Notes: generated by a model from the sequence alone, not told the origin. A stretch of 64,000 nucleotides of DNA from Corynebacterium sp. TAE3-ERU12 (GCF_019209905.1 NZ_JAHUTM010000004.1:124001-188000), one strand, 5' to 3'; counted from the stretch's first letter, positions 40,777-49,767 are shown. Numbers and translations are program-made.

Positions 40777-41778
40777 CTATGCCGATCGTTGTTGCGCATC
40801 AGCCATCGCGCATGACGCAGCACCAATGAGCCCAGCGTCGGCAACTAACTGCGCGGGGGCAACCCGAGCCACCGGGCGGTGCCCCGCACCGGTAATCGAC
40901 TCCGCGAAAACAGCCCGCGCCCGGTCAAGGTAGAGCTCATGGTCGCGCACAAGTCCGCCGCCGATAACGATGAGCTCCGGGTCGAAAACATCTGCGGTAA
41001 GGGCTAAGCCTTGACCAAGCCACTCAGAGAACTCATCGAGCACATCACAGCCCAAGGGATCCGAGGCCGCGGCGGCCGTCATCACCGCCGTCCCGGTCAA
41101 TGCGGAACCTGGCCGCAGCGCCAGTTCAGCCAGATCCGAGCTATAGCCGCCAGAGGCAGCACGCTCCCGGGCGGTATAGGCCAACGCCGTGCCCGAGCAG
41201 TACCGCTCGAGACAACCACGCTTACCGCAGGAGCATTCACGCCCACCTGCTACGACCCTAAGATGCCCAAATTCAGGCGCAGTGCCATAGGCCCCACGGA
41301 ACATTTCGCCGTTATGCATCATCGCCCCGCCAATACCGGTGCCCAGCGCAAACAACACCCAGGTATTGGCCCCCTGGGCGGCACCGAAACGGTACTCACC
41401 CCACGCCGCTGAATTCGCGTCGTGTTCCAGGGTGACGGTATGCCCCAGGCGTTGCTCCAGACGGTCTGCGACATCGGCGTCGCGCCACGGCAGGTGCGGC
41501 GCAAACCGCACTCGGCGTCGTTGCGCGTCGAGGAAACCAGCTACAGCAAGGCCGACAGCTTCTGCCTCCGGGACTTCGGCGCGCAGTTCAAAGACGGTGT
41601 CGGCGATGGTGTCTTCGAGTTCGCTTTCCACGTTGGGGGTGGGGCGCTGGGCTCGGGCGATGATCTCGCCGGTGTCGGTCACAACGGCTCCGCGCAGGTT
41701 CGTGCCACCGATATCGAAGCCGATTGCGGGTGCGCCCGCGACGGTGCGGGGGCGCCCGGTGGCCATAGTGGTGGTCAC
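40777..41778 (-). CDS. glk: ROK-family glucokinase
   Basis: Cytoplasmic kinase that phosphorylates glucose with ATP. The 333 residues show the ATP-binding phosphate-1 motif DIGGTNLRGA (22-31). The sugar-binding and catalytic segment is EHDANSAAWGEY (about 130), and the zinc-binding ROK signature is CSCGKRGCLERYC (about 182-194). The same relative position is held by glk in C. glutamicum. An AAGGAG ribosome site precedes the GTG start. ROK proteins can also be repressors, but the N-terminal winged-helix domain is absent, which supports a kinase. Confidence 0.92.
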   Translation of the reverse strand: MTTTMATGRPRTVAGAPAIGFDIGGTNLRGAVVTDTGEIIARAQRPTPNVESELEDTIADTVFELRAEVPEAEAVGLAVAGFLDAQRRRVRFAPHLPWRDADVADRLEQRLGHTVTLEHDANSAAWGEYRFGAAQGANTWVLFALGTGIGGAMMHNGEMFRGAYGTAPEFGHLRVVAGGRECSCGKRGCLERYCSGTALAYTARERAASGGYSSDLAELALRPGSALTGTAVMTAAAASDPLGCDVLDEFSEWLGQGLALTADVFDPELIVIGGGLVRDHELYLDRARAVFAESITGAGHRPVARVAPAQLVADAGLIGAASCAMADAQQRSA

Positions 41779-41815
41779 GGTGTCTCCTTGGGTCCACGCC
41801 TGGGCGTGGCTGAGC

Positions 41816-42709
41816 CTATTGGGTGCGCGGCAATAGCCCCGCGACGGAACGGAATGTCAACAGAATATCGTCGCTGCTGCCATTCCTCGTAATATCACTG
41901 GCCATCTCGGCTCCGCGAACCTCGACGTCGGTAAGCTCACAGGCCCCCAGCACCGCAGGAAGAGTGAACCGCCGCCGCCACCGGTCAACACTGATAATGG
42001 CGTGCCCGCCGCGTACCGAAACCTTGACGTCATGACGGCTCAATGGGTGTTCGGTCAGCCCACAAGGCACGGGGATACGCGCGGTATAGCCAAGCTCGCC
42101 GTCATCATCACGACCCCGGCTGGACAGCCGTAACCCGGTGGCATGGTTGCTTTCCGACGTTGGCGCCACGCACACACCCAACCAGGTGGCGATGGCTGCG
42201 GCGGCGGTTGCAGCACCGCCCGGGTGGACGGCCACTTCCCCATTGGCCACACAGGCATGGAACGCGGTACACCGTCGGGAAAGCCCATCTATTGCGTGGG
42301 CGCGCCGCGATGCCTCGCCAAAAACCGGCGGCATATCGCGGTGCCGCGCCAGTGGCGGGCTCATCGCATCAAGTAATTCAGCGAGTTCGCCGGGGCCACG
42401 CAACCGACGCAACCATGCGCGATGTTCTCCGTCCGTGCCGCCGATTCGGATAAAAACCGGTGTGCCGGTGGCGCGGTATTGGGCGTGGGCACGCAACCAC
42501 ACCGCAAGGTGTTCCAGCCCGGCGAATCCGGTGACAGCGCTGAGAAGGTTGTCCCCCAGTTGGCTATCGGGCCCGGTCGGCAGGCTTGCGATGAGCTCGG
42601 CGACGGCGGCGTAATTATCACCGTCGGCAAGCTCCTGAGCATCAGCCGGTGGCGGGGCGCCATCACACACCAGATGCAGCCACGGGCGCAGCGAGGCCGG
42701 CTCAGTCAT
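41816..42709 (-). CDS. ArsA/GET3-like protein lacking the P-loop
   Basis: 297-residue protein of uncertain function. The C-terminal third (about 205-290, YTARIPVPCGLTEHPLSRHD and the following strands) resembles the small alpha-crystallin-like domain that ends ArsA-type ATPases. The position next to an SRPBCC gene and pimB' is that of the ArsA-like ATPase gene Rv2184c in mycobacteria. No Walker A motif (GKGGVGKT type) is visible anywhere, so ATP hydrolysis is unlikely. The start at 42709 overlaps the upstream stop by 4 bp. An apparent longer frame to 42916 runs over the neighbour and is rejected. Confidence 0.6.
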   Translation of the reverse strand: MTEPASLRPWLHLVCDGAPPPADAQELADGDNYAAVAELIASLPTGPDSQLGDNLLSAVTGFAGLEHLAVWLRAHAQYRATGTPVFIRIGGTDGEHRAWLRRLRGPGELAELLDAMSPPLARHRDMPPVFGEASRRAHAIDGLSRRCTAFHACVANGEVAVHPGGAATAAAAIATWLGVCVAPTSESNHATGLRLSSRGRDDDGELGYTARIPVPCGLTEHPLSRHDVKVSVRGGHAIISVDRWRRRFTLPAVLGACELTDVEVRGAEMASDITRNGSSDDILLTFRSVAGLLPRTQ

Positions 42710-43146
42710 GCTTTTCCGAGGTTGTGCACGCGCTGTTTCAGAGAGCTCAAGGCGGTGTCGATAATGCGCCGCTCGGCTTTGCGACGCAGCATGCCCAACA
42801 TCGGCACGGCAGTATCGGCGGTTAGTTCGTAGGTGACGCGGGTGCCTTCTTCGCAGGGCTGCAATTGGTAGCGACCATCTTGTGCCTTCTGCAGGTGTGA
42901 ACGAACCAGGGTCCACGACACTGCGGTATCGGTCCAGGTGTATTCGAGTTCAAATTCATCCCGCAACATCGCATCAATGACAAACCGGGCGCGGCGGGGC
43001 CGAAGTGGGGCAGTGCCCTCTTCAGTGACCTCAGCTTCGGTGGTGCCAGTCGCCCACGTCGGATAAGCAGCGATGTCGCCGATGACATCGAGGATGTCGG
43101 TGACTGGGGCGTTGATGACGATATCTGCGTGCGTGCGCTCGCTCAT
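42706..43146 (-). CDS. SRPBCC family protein (polyketide cyclase-like)
   Basis: Small START/Bet v1-fold protein (146 aa) with an internal hydrophobic cavity predicted to hold a lipid. The typical pattern is seen: ADIVINAPVTDILDVIGDIAAYPTW at the start, the central beta strands, and a C-terminal helix with LKQRVHN. It is the counterpart of mycobacterial Rv2185c, again beside the ArsA-like gene and pimB'. A TAATTT hexamer lies 6 bases before the ATG, suggesting leaderless translation. The ligand is unknown. Confidence 0.82.
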   Translation of the reverse strand: MSERTHADIVINAPVTDILDVIGDIAAYPTWATGTTEAEVTEEGTAPLRPRRARFVIDAMLRDEFELEYTWTDTAVSWTLVRSHLQKAQDGRYQLQPCEEGTRVTYELTADTAVPMLGMLRRKAERRIIDTALSSLKQRVHNLGKA

Positions 43147-43202
43147 GCCACCAAATTACCGGTGCAGCCGGAACCGCGCCGGAAACCAACCTCGTCGGTG
43201 GG

Positions 43203-44372
43203 TTAATTCGGTGCTGCGGTGCCGGCAAGCACGGCCCGCAATTGCTCCCCCATCGCCGACCAGGTCCAGTTCTGTTCCACGTGGCGGCGACCGGCCTGGC
43301 CCATCGCCACTGCGCGGTCGGTATCGGCGAGCAGCCCTGAGATGGCTCGCCCAATGGCGTGATAGTCGCCGCCCGGGCAGACCATGCCGGTACTGCCATC
43401 GATGATGGTTTCGGGCGCTCCCCCGGAATCACCGGCAATAACCGGTACCGCGCAGGCCTGTGCCTCAAGGTAGACAATGCCGAGGCCTTCGACATCGAGA
43501 CCAGCACCGCGGGTTCGGGCGGGCATGGCGAAAATATTGGCCGCCGCGTAGTAGCCGGGCAGGTCAGCGTAATCGACCCGCCCGGTGAAAATGACGTGGC
43601 CTAAGACCCCAAAACGCTCAGCGAGCTGACGCAGGGCTTTTTCTTTAGGGCCGACGCCGACAATAAGCAGCTGCACCGCAGGATAGTCACCGATGAGTTC
43701 AGGCAATGCACGAATCAGCATGTCCTGGCCTTTTCGGGTCACCAGCCGCGAAATGCAGGCAATGACCGGGGTGTCGGCGGCGATATCGTGGCGCTGCCTG
43801 ATGCGGGCGGCTGCGGCGGCGTCGGGGTGAAAGAATGTGGCGTCGACGGCTGAGGGCATCCAGAAGTACTGGCAGCTCGTGCCGAAGGCAGATTCGAACC
43901 GGCGCCGGGTGTAATTCGAGATATAGGTGATGGCGTCGGCACTGCGGCCAATGCGGCGCAGCGCTAAGCGGGCGCCGGGAATCATCGACCAGCCGACCTC
44001 ATGGCCGTGGGTGGTGGCAACAATGCGTTTCGCGCCGGCACGTCGGCACGCCGGGCCTAATAAGGCCAGCGGGGCGGCGGCGCCGAACCACACCACGTCG
44101 ATCTTGCGTTCGGCGATGATGCGTGCGGCGGCGCGGGCCACATGTGGCAGTGGCAGCAGCACCCGATCCCGCAGCCGCACAATCTCGTAGGGGGCGGCGG
44201 CGTCGTGGGTGTCGATATCGTGCTGCGGTGCCCTGGTGGAGGCCAGGACCGTCAGCGACTCAGGCGGCAGCTGCGCGCAGAAGTCCCGCAGGTAGGACTC
44301 GATACCGCCAGCGCGCGGTGGGAAATCATTGGTGATCAGCAGCACCCGCGGGTGTGACGCTGGCTGCGACAT
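43203..44372 (-). CDS. pimB': GDP-mannose-dependent alpha-(1->6)-phosphatidylinositol monomannoside mannosyltransferase (PimB'-like)
   Basis: GT4-family glycosyltransferase that adds the second mannose to phosphatidylinositol mannoside at the inner membrane face. Of 389 residues, the N-terminal Rossmann domain begins LLITNDFPPRAGGIESYL; the C-terminal domain holds the sugar-nucleotide-binding EGLGIVYLEAQACAVPVI (about 290-310). Synteny with Rv2188c supports PimB'. It starts three bases after the NlpC/P60 stop, with no clear ribosome site, so it is probably translated by coupling. Confidence 0.9.
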   Translation of the reverse strand: MSQPASHPRVLLITNDFPPRAGGIESYLRDFCAQLPPESLTVLASTRAPQHDIDTHDAAAPYEIVRLRDRVLLPLPHVARAAARIIAERKIDVVWFGAAAPLALLGPACRRAGAKRIVATTHGHEVGWSMIPGARLALRRIGRSADAITYISNYTRRRFESAFGTSCQYFWMPSAVDATFFHPDAAAAARIRQRHDIAADTPVIACISRLVTRKGQDMLIRALPELIGDYPAVQLLIVGVGPKEKALRQLAERFGVLGHVIFTGRVDYADLPGYYAAANIFAMPARTRGAGLDVEGLGIVYLEAQACAVPVIAGDSGGAPETIIDGSTGMVCPGGDYHAIGRAISGLLADTDRAVAMGQAGRRHVEQNWTWSAMGEQLRAVLAGTAAPN

Positions 44373-44375
44373 GGC

Positions 44376-45401
44376 CTAGTAGCGAACTGCGCCCTGGTAG
44401 GGGCCAGCCTGATCGATACCGACGACCTGCACCGGGATGCCGTAATCGGAGGCGTGGATGACCTGGCCATTGCCGACGTACATGCCGACGTGGGTGATGC
44501 CCGGGTAGTAGCCGATGATGTCGCCGGGCTGCAGTTCGGACCGGGACACCGGGGTGCCGCCACTTAGCTGCGCCTGGGAGGTCCGCGGGATGGAGATACC
44601 AATCTGGGAGTACGCCCAGTACATGAGGCCGGAGCAGTCAAAGGAGCCCGGACCGGTGGCACCCCACTCGTAGGGGGCACCGACCTTGGTCATAGCCGCA
44701 TCGACGGCACCGGAGGCGCCGATGAGGCTTTCTAGGCCGGCGGTTACCGGGTTGTTCTTGGCGCGCCACTTGGCCAGCTCGGCGGGGCTGAGCGAATCGA
44801 CCATATCGCGGACTTTGTCTTGCTGCTGTTCGAGGTTGGCGCGTTCGGATTCGAGTTTTTTGCGCTTTTCGTCGAGCAGGGTGCGCTCGAAGCGAGCTTC
44901 TGCTTCGGCGGTGGCGGCCAGGGTGTGCTTCCGCGCGGCCTTGCGCTGTGCTTGGGCAACCGCACCGAGGGCTTCTTCCTGCTCGCGGGTGATGCGGGCG
45001 GCATAGGCCGAACGGTCGATAGCGTCCTGGGGGTCCGCTGAGCCCAGGGCGACAGTGACCGGGTCCATGGTGGTGCCACGCAGGCGCTGGCGGGCGTATT
45101 TGCGGGCTTCTTTGCGAACGTCTTCGGCGTGGTTGCGGGCACGCTCGGCGGCCGCGGTATTGCGGTCGACCACCTGTTGCAGGGCCTGGATCTCCTTATC
45201 GGCTTCCTTGACCTCTTCGTCGAGCTTGATGAGCTCTTCGGTATTGGCCTCGGTTTTGCGGGAGAGGTCTTCAAGCTCCTGGTCGATGCCGTCGGCAGTG
45301 AGTTGCTGGCCTACGGCGACAGGGCTGACCACAGGCAGCATGGTCATCGCTGCCACGCTTGCGATGAGCAGCGTGCGGTAGCCCTTGACAGGTGTGTTCA
45401 C
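44376..45401 (-). CDS. NlpC/P60 peptidoglycan endopeptidase with N-terminal coiled coil (RipA-like)
   Basis: Secreted D,L-endopeptidase that cleaves within peptidoglycan stem peptides. Signal peptide to about residue 30, then a long coiled coil (about 40-215) with heptads of Glu, Leu and Arg, then the NlpC/P60 domain (about 228-341). The catalytic Cys is in GSFDCSGLMYWAYSQ and the His in GITHVGMYVGN; a third polar residue follows. The coiled coil is thought to block the active site in related proteins. GTG at 45401 with AAAGG upstream; the frame begins five codons earlier without support. It is followed closely by pimB'. Confidence 0.9.
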   Translation of the reverse strand: MNTPVKGYRTLLIASVAAMTMLPVVSPVAVGQQLTADGIDQELEDLSRKTEANTEELIKLDEEVKEADKEIQALQQVVDRNTAAAERARNHAEDVRKEARKYARQRLRGTTMDPVTVALGSADPQDAIDRSAYAARITREQEEALGAVAQAQRKAARKHTLAATAEAEARFERTLLDEKRKKLESERANLEQQQDKVRDMVDSLSPAELAKWRAKNNPVTAGLESLIGASGAVDAAMTKVGAPYEWGATGPGSFDCSGLMYWAYSQIGISIPRTSQAQLSGGTPVSRSELQPGDIIGYYPGITHVGMYVGNGQVIHASDYGIPVQVVGIDQAGPYQGAVRY

Positions 45402-45498
45402 GGAAGAACCTTTCACAAACAGTTAACGACGTGCGAGTCGGATAGCGGTGGCGGGGCACCGGATGAGACCCGGGACCTCAGCGAGCGTAGCAACGCAA

Positions 45499-45530
45499 AT
45501 ACCCCGCGCCAACCAGGCAGCGGGGTATTG
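45499..45530 (-). terminator. Terminator-like hairpin after the second NlpC/P60 gene
   Basis: Ten-base arms AATACCCCGC (45499-45508) and GCGGGGTATT (45521-45530) about 67 bp past the stop. The tail is only a short T run, so efficiency is uncertain. Confidence 0.55.
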
Positions 45531-45597
45531 CGAAAAGCTTGTGACCAGTGTGACTGGTGCGGCGGATGGGGTGTTTTTAGCCCCTATCCGGAGGCTC

Positions 45598-46212
45598 TTA
45601 GTAGCGAACCGCCGAGTGGTACGGCATGTAGTTCATGGGAGCTTCCTTGACGACGTCGCCAGCCTGCGGGGCGTGGATGACGTTGTTACCACCGGAGTAG
45701 ATGCCCACGTGGGTCGCACCGGAGTAGAAAGCGATGATGTCACCCGGGGCGATGGCGCCACGGGCCACCGGAATACCGGAGGAGGCCTGAGCCTGGGAGG
45801 TACGCGGGATGGACTTGCCAACCTGGCTGTAGGCCCAGGAGGTCAGACCGGAGCAGTCAAAGGAGCTCGGGCCGGTAGCGCCCCACACGTAGGGGGAACC
45901 AATCTTGGAGCGAGCGGCATCAACAATGCGCTGGCCGGTGGAGATGGCCTTCGGCGCAACGGCGGCTTCCGCGAAGTTGCTGCTGCCGACAGCCTGGTTG
46001 ATGACGTCGGTGGCGCGGTTGACGTCAACACCGGAGATGTCGGAGGCGTAGCCGGCACCCTGCTCAACGAGGTTGTCGATTTCGGCGGGGACGCCGAACT
46101 CCTGCAGCGGGGAGGCGCCGGCCGGGATGGCCATAGCGGTAACGGAGGCGAAGGTGGCGCCGGCGACGGCGGCATTGCGGGCGAAGTTGCCGCGGTTGTG
46201 GTGCTTACCCAT
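45598..46212 (-). CDS. NlpC/P60 peptidoglycan endopeptidase (short form)
   Basis: Secreted hydrolase of 204 residues. A signal sequence runs to about residue 34 (ends AIPAGASP); a short variable segment follows, then the C-terminal NlpC/P60 domain with the catalytic Cys in SSFDCSGLTSWAYSQ and His in GATHVGIYSGGN. It lacks the coiled-coil module of its neighbour, so the pair may differ in regulation. The start at 46212 was set by the lysine/arginine-rich signal peptide beginning. The upstream spacer has repeated GATAAC sites. Confidence 0.9.
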   Translation of the reverse strand: MGKHHNRGNFARNAAVAGATFASVTAMAIPAGASPLQEFGVPAEIDNLVEQGAGYASDISGVDVNRATDVINQAVGSSNFAEAAVAPKAISTGQRIVDAARSKIGSPYVWGATGPSSFDCSGLTSWAYSQVGKSIPRTSQAQASSGIPVARGAIAPGDIIAFYSGATHVGIYSGGNNVIHAPQAGDVVKEAPMNYMPYHSAVRY

Positions 46213-46707
46213 GAAATGATCTCCAAAAGATTTTGTTCGAACCAGCCGGGAGGGCTGGAAACTCCGTATGTATCCGGGGGCTTCGTAAATCCAAATCCCG
46301 GCCCGGCTCCTGTTGGAACCGGTTGTCTTGTCCGTGCGTTGCGGGGTTGCTCGTTCTGAGCTTCCCTGCAATGTCTCGGCAAGGTTACGAAATGTAATCA
46401 AGCTGTGTCCACTACAACGGTCGGCATTTCGCAATTTTCGGCGAGTAAGTGCCGTTAACCAGGCCCCGATAACAGCTCGATAACGAATGAGATAACAGCG
46501 TAACGAACCGTCGTTATCATCTTGTGTCCTAAGCCGTACCAGCAGTTTCTATCTATGAACGTCTCTCACAATTTCCCGACACCCCAACCCGGCGTCACGC
46601 AGCCGAAAATCAAAGTGTGATTCGGGCCACATTGGCTGGTTTTGGGGTGTTCGACACCCTCATACCCCGGACATCACGATGTCCACCGTCGCCTTAAAGT
46701 AGACCGC
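46213..46707. other. Gene-free divergent spacer with GATAAC repeats
   Basis: No credible reading frame. GATAAC occurs at 46468-46473, 46479-46484 and 46491-46496 (11 and 12 bp apart), followed by GTAACG at 46500-46505 and, inverted, GTTATC at 46513-46518. A second pair of GTTAC/GTAAT-type sites lies near 46385-46398. These could be a regulator site for the NlpC/P60 gene. A palindrome GGACATC-AC-GATGTCC is at 46669-46684, just before the -10 of the exonuclease gene. Confidence 0.5.
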
Positions 46708-48336
46708 GTGAACGACGATCCCGCGCAGTTATCGCTAACGCAGGCCCCCAACTGCGCCGGCACCGCACCTGCCCCCATCACCGCACAGCCGCTGCGGGAG
46801 ACCACCTTCGTCGTCGTTGACCTAGAAACAACGGGCCTCAAACCAGATGCTGCGGCCATCATTGAAATCGGTGCAGTCCGCGTCCGCGGCGGCATTATCG
46901 AGGACACCTTCAGCCAACTGGTCAATCCCGGCTCCCCCATCCCGCCCCATATATCTGCTCTGACCGGCATTACAGACGAAGATGTGGCCAATGCACCCCA
47001 GATCTCCACGGTGCTGCCCGACTTCCTCGCTTTCGCCAAAGGCGCAACCTGGGTGGCGCATAATGCCTCATTCGATATGGGTTTCCTGCGCGCGAACACT
47101 GTCGAACTGGGGCTGCGCTGGCCACACCCCACCGTGGTTGACACACTGCGGTTGGCCCGGCAGCTCCTCGACCGCGAGGAGGTCGGCTCATTTCGGCTAG
47201 GTGATCTCGCCCGCTACGTCGGCACCGAGATCAACCGCGCACACCGCGCCTATGACGATGCCCGCGCCACCGTCGATGTGCTGCACTTCCTCATTGAGCG
47301 CCTCGGCAGTCAGGATGTCGATACCCTCGACGAGCTCGCCACATATGCCCCACCGCGCGATTCCCGCATCGCCGCCAAGCGCGAGCTCATCGCCGGGGTG
47401 TCACATCGACCAGGGGTCTATATTTTCCGTAGCTCTACCGGTATTCCCCTATATATAGGTACTGCGTCGGATTTGCGCCGCCGCGTCGGCCAGTACTTCA
47501 CCGGGTCCGACCCCCGCAAGCGCATGTCCGAGATGGTGCTGCTCGCCGATCGTGTGGACACCGTAGAGTGCGCCCACGCTTTAGATGCCGAGGTTCGTGA
47601 GGCCCGCATGCTGGCGAACCTGCAGCCGCCATATAACCGGCAGCGCAAACACCCGGGCCGTGGCTGGTACCTGTGCGCGCGTGCCGACGGCTCCCCCACC
47701 ATTAAGCGCGCACCTCGTATCGGCGCTGCCCCAGACACCATTGGCCCATTCCGCAGCCGCGCAGCTGCGGAGAATGCATTGAGTCTGCTTGCCGACGTCG
47801 ACGGCGACTTGCTCGCCATTGCCACCGAACTACACCAGGGCGGGGCTGACCTCATCGGTTCCCTGGTCGCCAAGGTCACCGAATTAGCGCTGCAGGGCCG
47901 GTATCGCCGCGCGGCTTTTACCCGTGACTTGGTTGCCGAGATTATTGTCGCGGCCGACCGACGGCAGCGCCTCGGTGGCCTTGCCGCGGTATCGCAAATC
48001 CAGGCGGCGCGCCCCAGTGAGCGCGGCGGGTGGGAGATCGCCATTATTCGCCATGGCAGGCTCGCCGCTGCCGGTTATTCCAGCAATGCGGCAGATACCG
48101 CGCGGATCGCCCAGCGGCTGACCCACGCAGCCGAAACGGTCCTACCCGATGATGCGGACCTGGTGCTGCGCGGGGCGAACCCCCATGAGATTGGGGTGGT
48201 GCACGAATGGCTCACCCGCCCGGAGGTCCGCCTGGGCCCGATCGATGGGGTGTGGGCCTCACCGGCGGCCGGGGCTGGGGTGTGGCGCCAGTGGGCAGCA
48301 CAAGCCCGAGAGGCGCGCGAAACGAGGCCGACGTAG
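46708..48336 (+). CDS. DEDD exonuclease domain and GIY-YIG (UvrC/Cho-like) fusion protein
   Basis: DNA-processing protein of the Rv2191 type. The N-terminal domain (about 20-185) is a DnaQ-like 3'-5' exonuclease: FVVVDLETTGLKPD (first acidic pair) and HRAYDDARATVDVL (third motif). The middle domain (about 210-300) is a GIY-YIG nuclease like UvrC (GVYIFRSSTGIPLYIGTAS). The C-terminus has no helix-hairpin-helix that I can recognise. Function is probably repair, but no experimental role is assumed. GTG at 46708 lies 7 nt after TAAAGT, a leaderless layout; the longer frame is rejected. Confidence 0.88.
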   Translation: MNDDPAQLSLTQAPNCAGTAPAPITAQPLRETTFVVVDLETTGLKPDAAAIIEIGAVRVRGGIIEDTFSQLVNPGSPIPPHISALTGITDEDVANAPQISTVLPDFLAFAKGATWVAHNASFDMGFLRANTVELGLRWPHPTVVDTLRLARQLLDREEVGSFRLGDLARYVGTEINRAHRAYDDARATVDVLHFLIERLGSQDVDTLDELATYAPPRDSRIAAKRELIAGVSHRPGVYIFRSSTGIPLYIGTASDLRRRVGQYFTGSDPRKRMSEMVLLADRVDTVECAHALDAEVREARMLANLQPPYNRQRKHPGRGWYLCARADGSPTIKRAPRIGAAPDTIGPFRSRAAAENALSLLADVDGDLLAIATELHQGGADLIGSLVAKVTELALQGRYRRAAFTRDLVAEIIVAADRRQRLGGLAAVSQIQAARPSERGGWEIAIIRHGRLAAAGYSSNAADTARIAQRLTHAAETVLPDDADLVLRGANPHEIGVVHEWLTRPEVRLGPIDGVWASPAAGAGVWRQWAAQAREARETRPT

Positions 48337-48361
48337 TCCTTCTATATAGGAGGAAGAAAAC

Positions 48362-49411
48362 CTAGCCGACGATATCGGCGAGGATTTCGGCACAACGGCC
48401 CGAATCGAGGATCTCGCGGGCGCTATCCATCGCCTCAGAGATGGCCTCAACAACCGGGCGCTGCCCCACCCCACGCGAGGCCGCGATGGCCGCCGCCGAA
48501 TTCAGCAAGACCGCATCACGGATCGGGCCGTCCAATTCGCCCGACCAGACCTTGCGCGCAATATCGGCGTTATGTTCAGGGCTGCCACCGCGCAGCGCAT
48601 CAATAGGTGCTGATTCCAGGCCAAAGTCCTCAGGGCGAATCACGTCGGCACGCACGGTGCCGTCATGGACAACACGCACCTGAGTCGGCCCGGTGACAGT
48701 GATCTCATCAAGGCCATCATCACCGCGTACCACCAGCACCTGCTGGCCGCGTTGCGCATAAGCACCGGCCATGGTGTCCAGCTGATTGGCGAAGGCACAG
48801 CCGACCAGGCTGGCTGGCGGCTGGGCGGGGTTGGTCAGCGGGCCCAGGAGGTTAAAGACCGTCGGCACGCCCAGCTTGGCGCGCACCGGACCGGCGAAAC
48901 GCATCGCCGGGTGGTGATTCTTGGCGAAGATGAATGTCAGTGAGAAGTCCGGATGATGCGGGGCGACGATACGGTCAGTATCGAGATCAATGCCGAGGGC
49001 CTCGAGCATGTCCGCGCCACCGGACTTCGAGGAGGCCGCCCGATTGCCGTGCTTGACGACGGGGATGCCGGCGGCGGCGACCACCATGGCGGTCATGGTG
49101 GAAATATTGACGGTGTGGGCGCCATCCCCACCGGTGCCGACCACGTCGACAGCCCGGGCGGCGTCGGGCGCATCCGGCGGGGAGGCGAAAGAGAGCATGC
49201 CGTCGGCAGCTGCATGAAGTTCTGCGGCGGTGATTCCCTTGGCGAAGATGCCGTGGGCGAAGGCGGCGATATGTACCTCATCGGCGCGGCCGGACATGAT
49301 CTCGTCCATAGCGAAGCGCACGCCGTCGGCTGGCACCTCCTTGCCGGCACCGATGGTGGCAAGCACCTCAATCCACTGGGCGCGCGTATCTACTGCCTCA
49401 GGCTGTGCCAT
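48362..49411 (-). CDS. trpD: Anthranilate phosphoribosyltransferase
   Basis: Second committed step in tryptophan synthesis: joins anthranilate to PRPP. Of 349 residues, the PRPP-binding motif is GTGGDGAHT (about 92-100) and the anthranilate site is VVKHGNRAASSKSGGAD (about 118-134). The later GDDGLDEI segment binds magnesium and PRPP. No other trp gene is near, which is unlike C. glutamicum, where trpD is in the trp operon, but it matches M. tuberculosis, where trpD lies beside ctaE. A TATATA hexamer and an AAGGAAGAGG ribosome site precede the start. Confidence 0.96.
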   Translation of the reverse strand: MAQPEAVDTRAQWIEVLATIGAGKEVPADGVRFAMDEIMSGRADEVHIAAFAHGIFAKGITAAELHAAADGMLSFASPPDAPDAARAVDVVGTGGDGAHTVNISTMTAMVVAAAGIPVVKHGNRAASSKSGGADMLEALGIDLDTDRIVAPHHPDFSLTFIFAKNHHPAMRFAGPVRAKLGVPTVFNLLGPLTNPAQPPASLVGCAFANQLDTMAGAYAQRGQQVLVVRGDDGLDEITVTGPTQVRVVHDGTVRADVIRPEDFGLESAPIDALRGGSPEHNADIARKVWSGELDGPIRDAVLLNSAAAIAASRGVGQRPVVEAISEAMDSAREILDSGRCAEILADIVG

Positions 49412-49767
49412 TGCTGGCCTCTTCCTTATATATCGACGGGTCTACAAAAGGGGTCATTCCTGCGATTCGGGCCGACAGCGGTCACTGTGCCCTCGGCGGC
49501 TATTATGATAACGCCAGTGGTGTACTGCTGATCCTGGCGCCGCAGAGCTGGCGCTGGCAGATAGTTACAGCGCCCGCGGTCGAGTCGAGCTCGCCGCGCC
49601 CGGGCCCTACAGAGGCCCGTCGGATAGAAACCTAAGAAGTTCCCGACACTCCGAAAATTATGTTTCTTCTAAGGTTTACAACCCCTTGACCTGCGGCTTT
49701 AAAAATTCTGCTCCTAAATCGGGGGCGTTAATGTGACTATTCCTTAAGAACACGCCATACTGTCAGT
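49412..49767. other. Gene-free divergent spacer between trpD and ctaE
   Basis: No credible reading frame. An imperfect 12-base inverted repeat, AAACCTAAGAAG (49628-49639) and CTTCTAAGGTTT (49666-49677), is separated by 26 bp. A possible -10 (CATACT) ends six bases before the ctaE GTG. Confidence 0.5.

Noticed and set aside
42710..42916. Upstream extension of the ArsA-like gene
   Set aside because: It runs over the SRPBCC coding sequence in another frame; the 4-bp overlapping start at 42709 is better supported.
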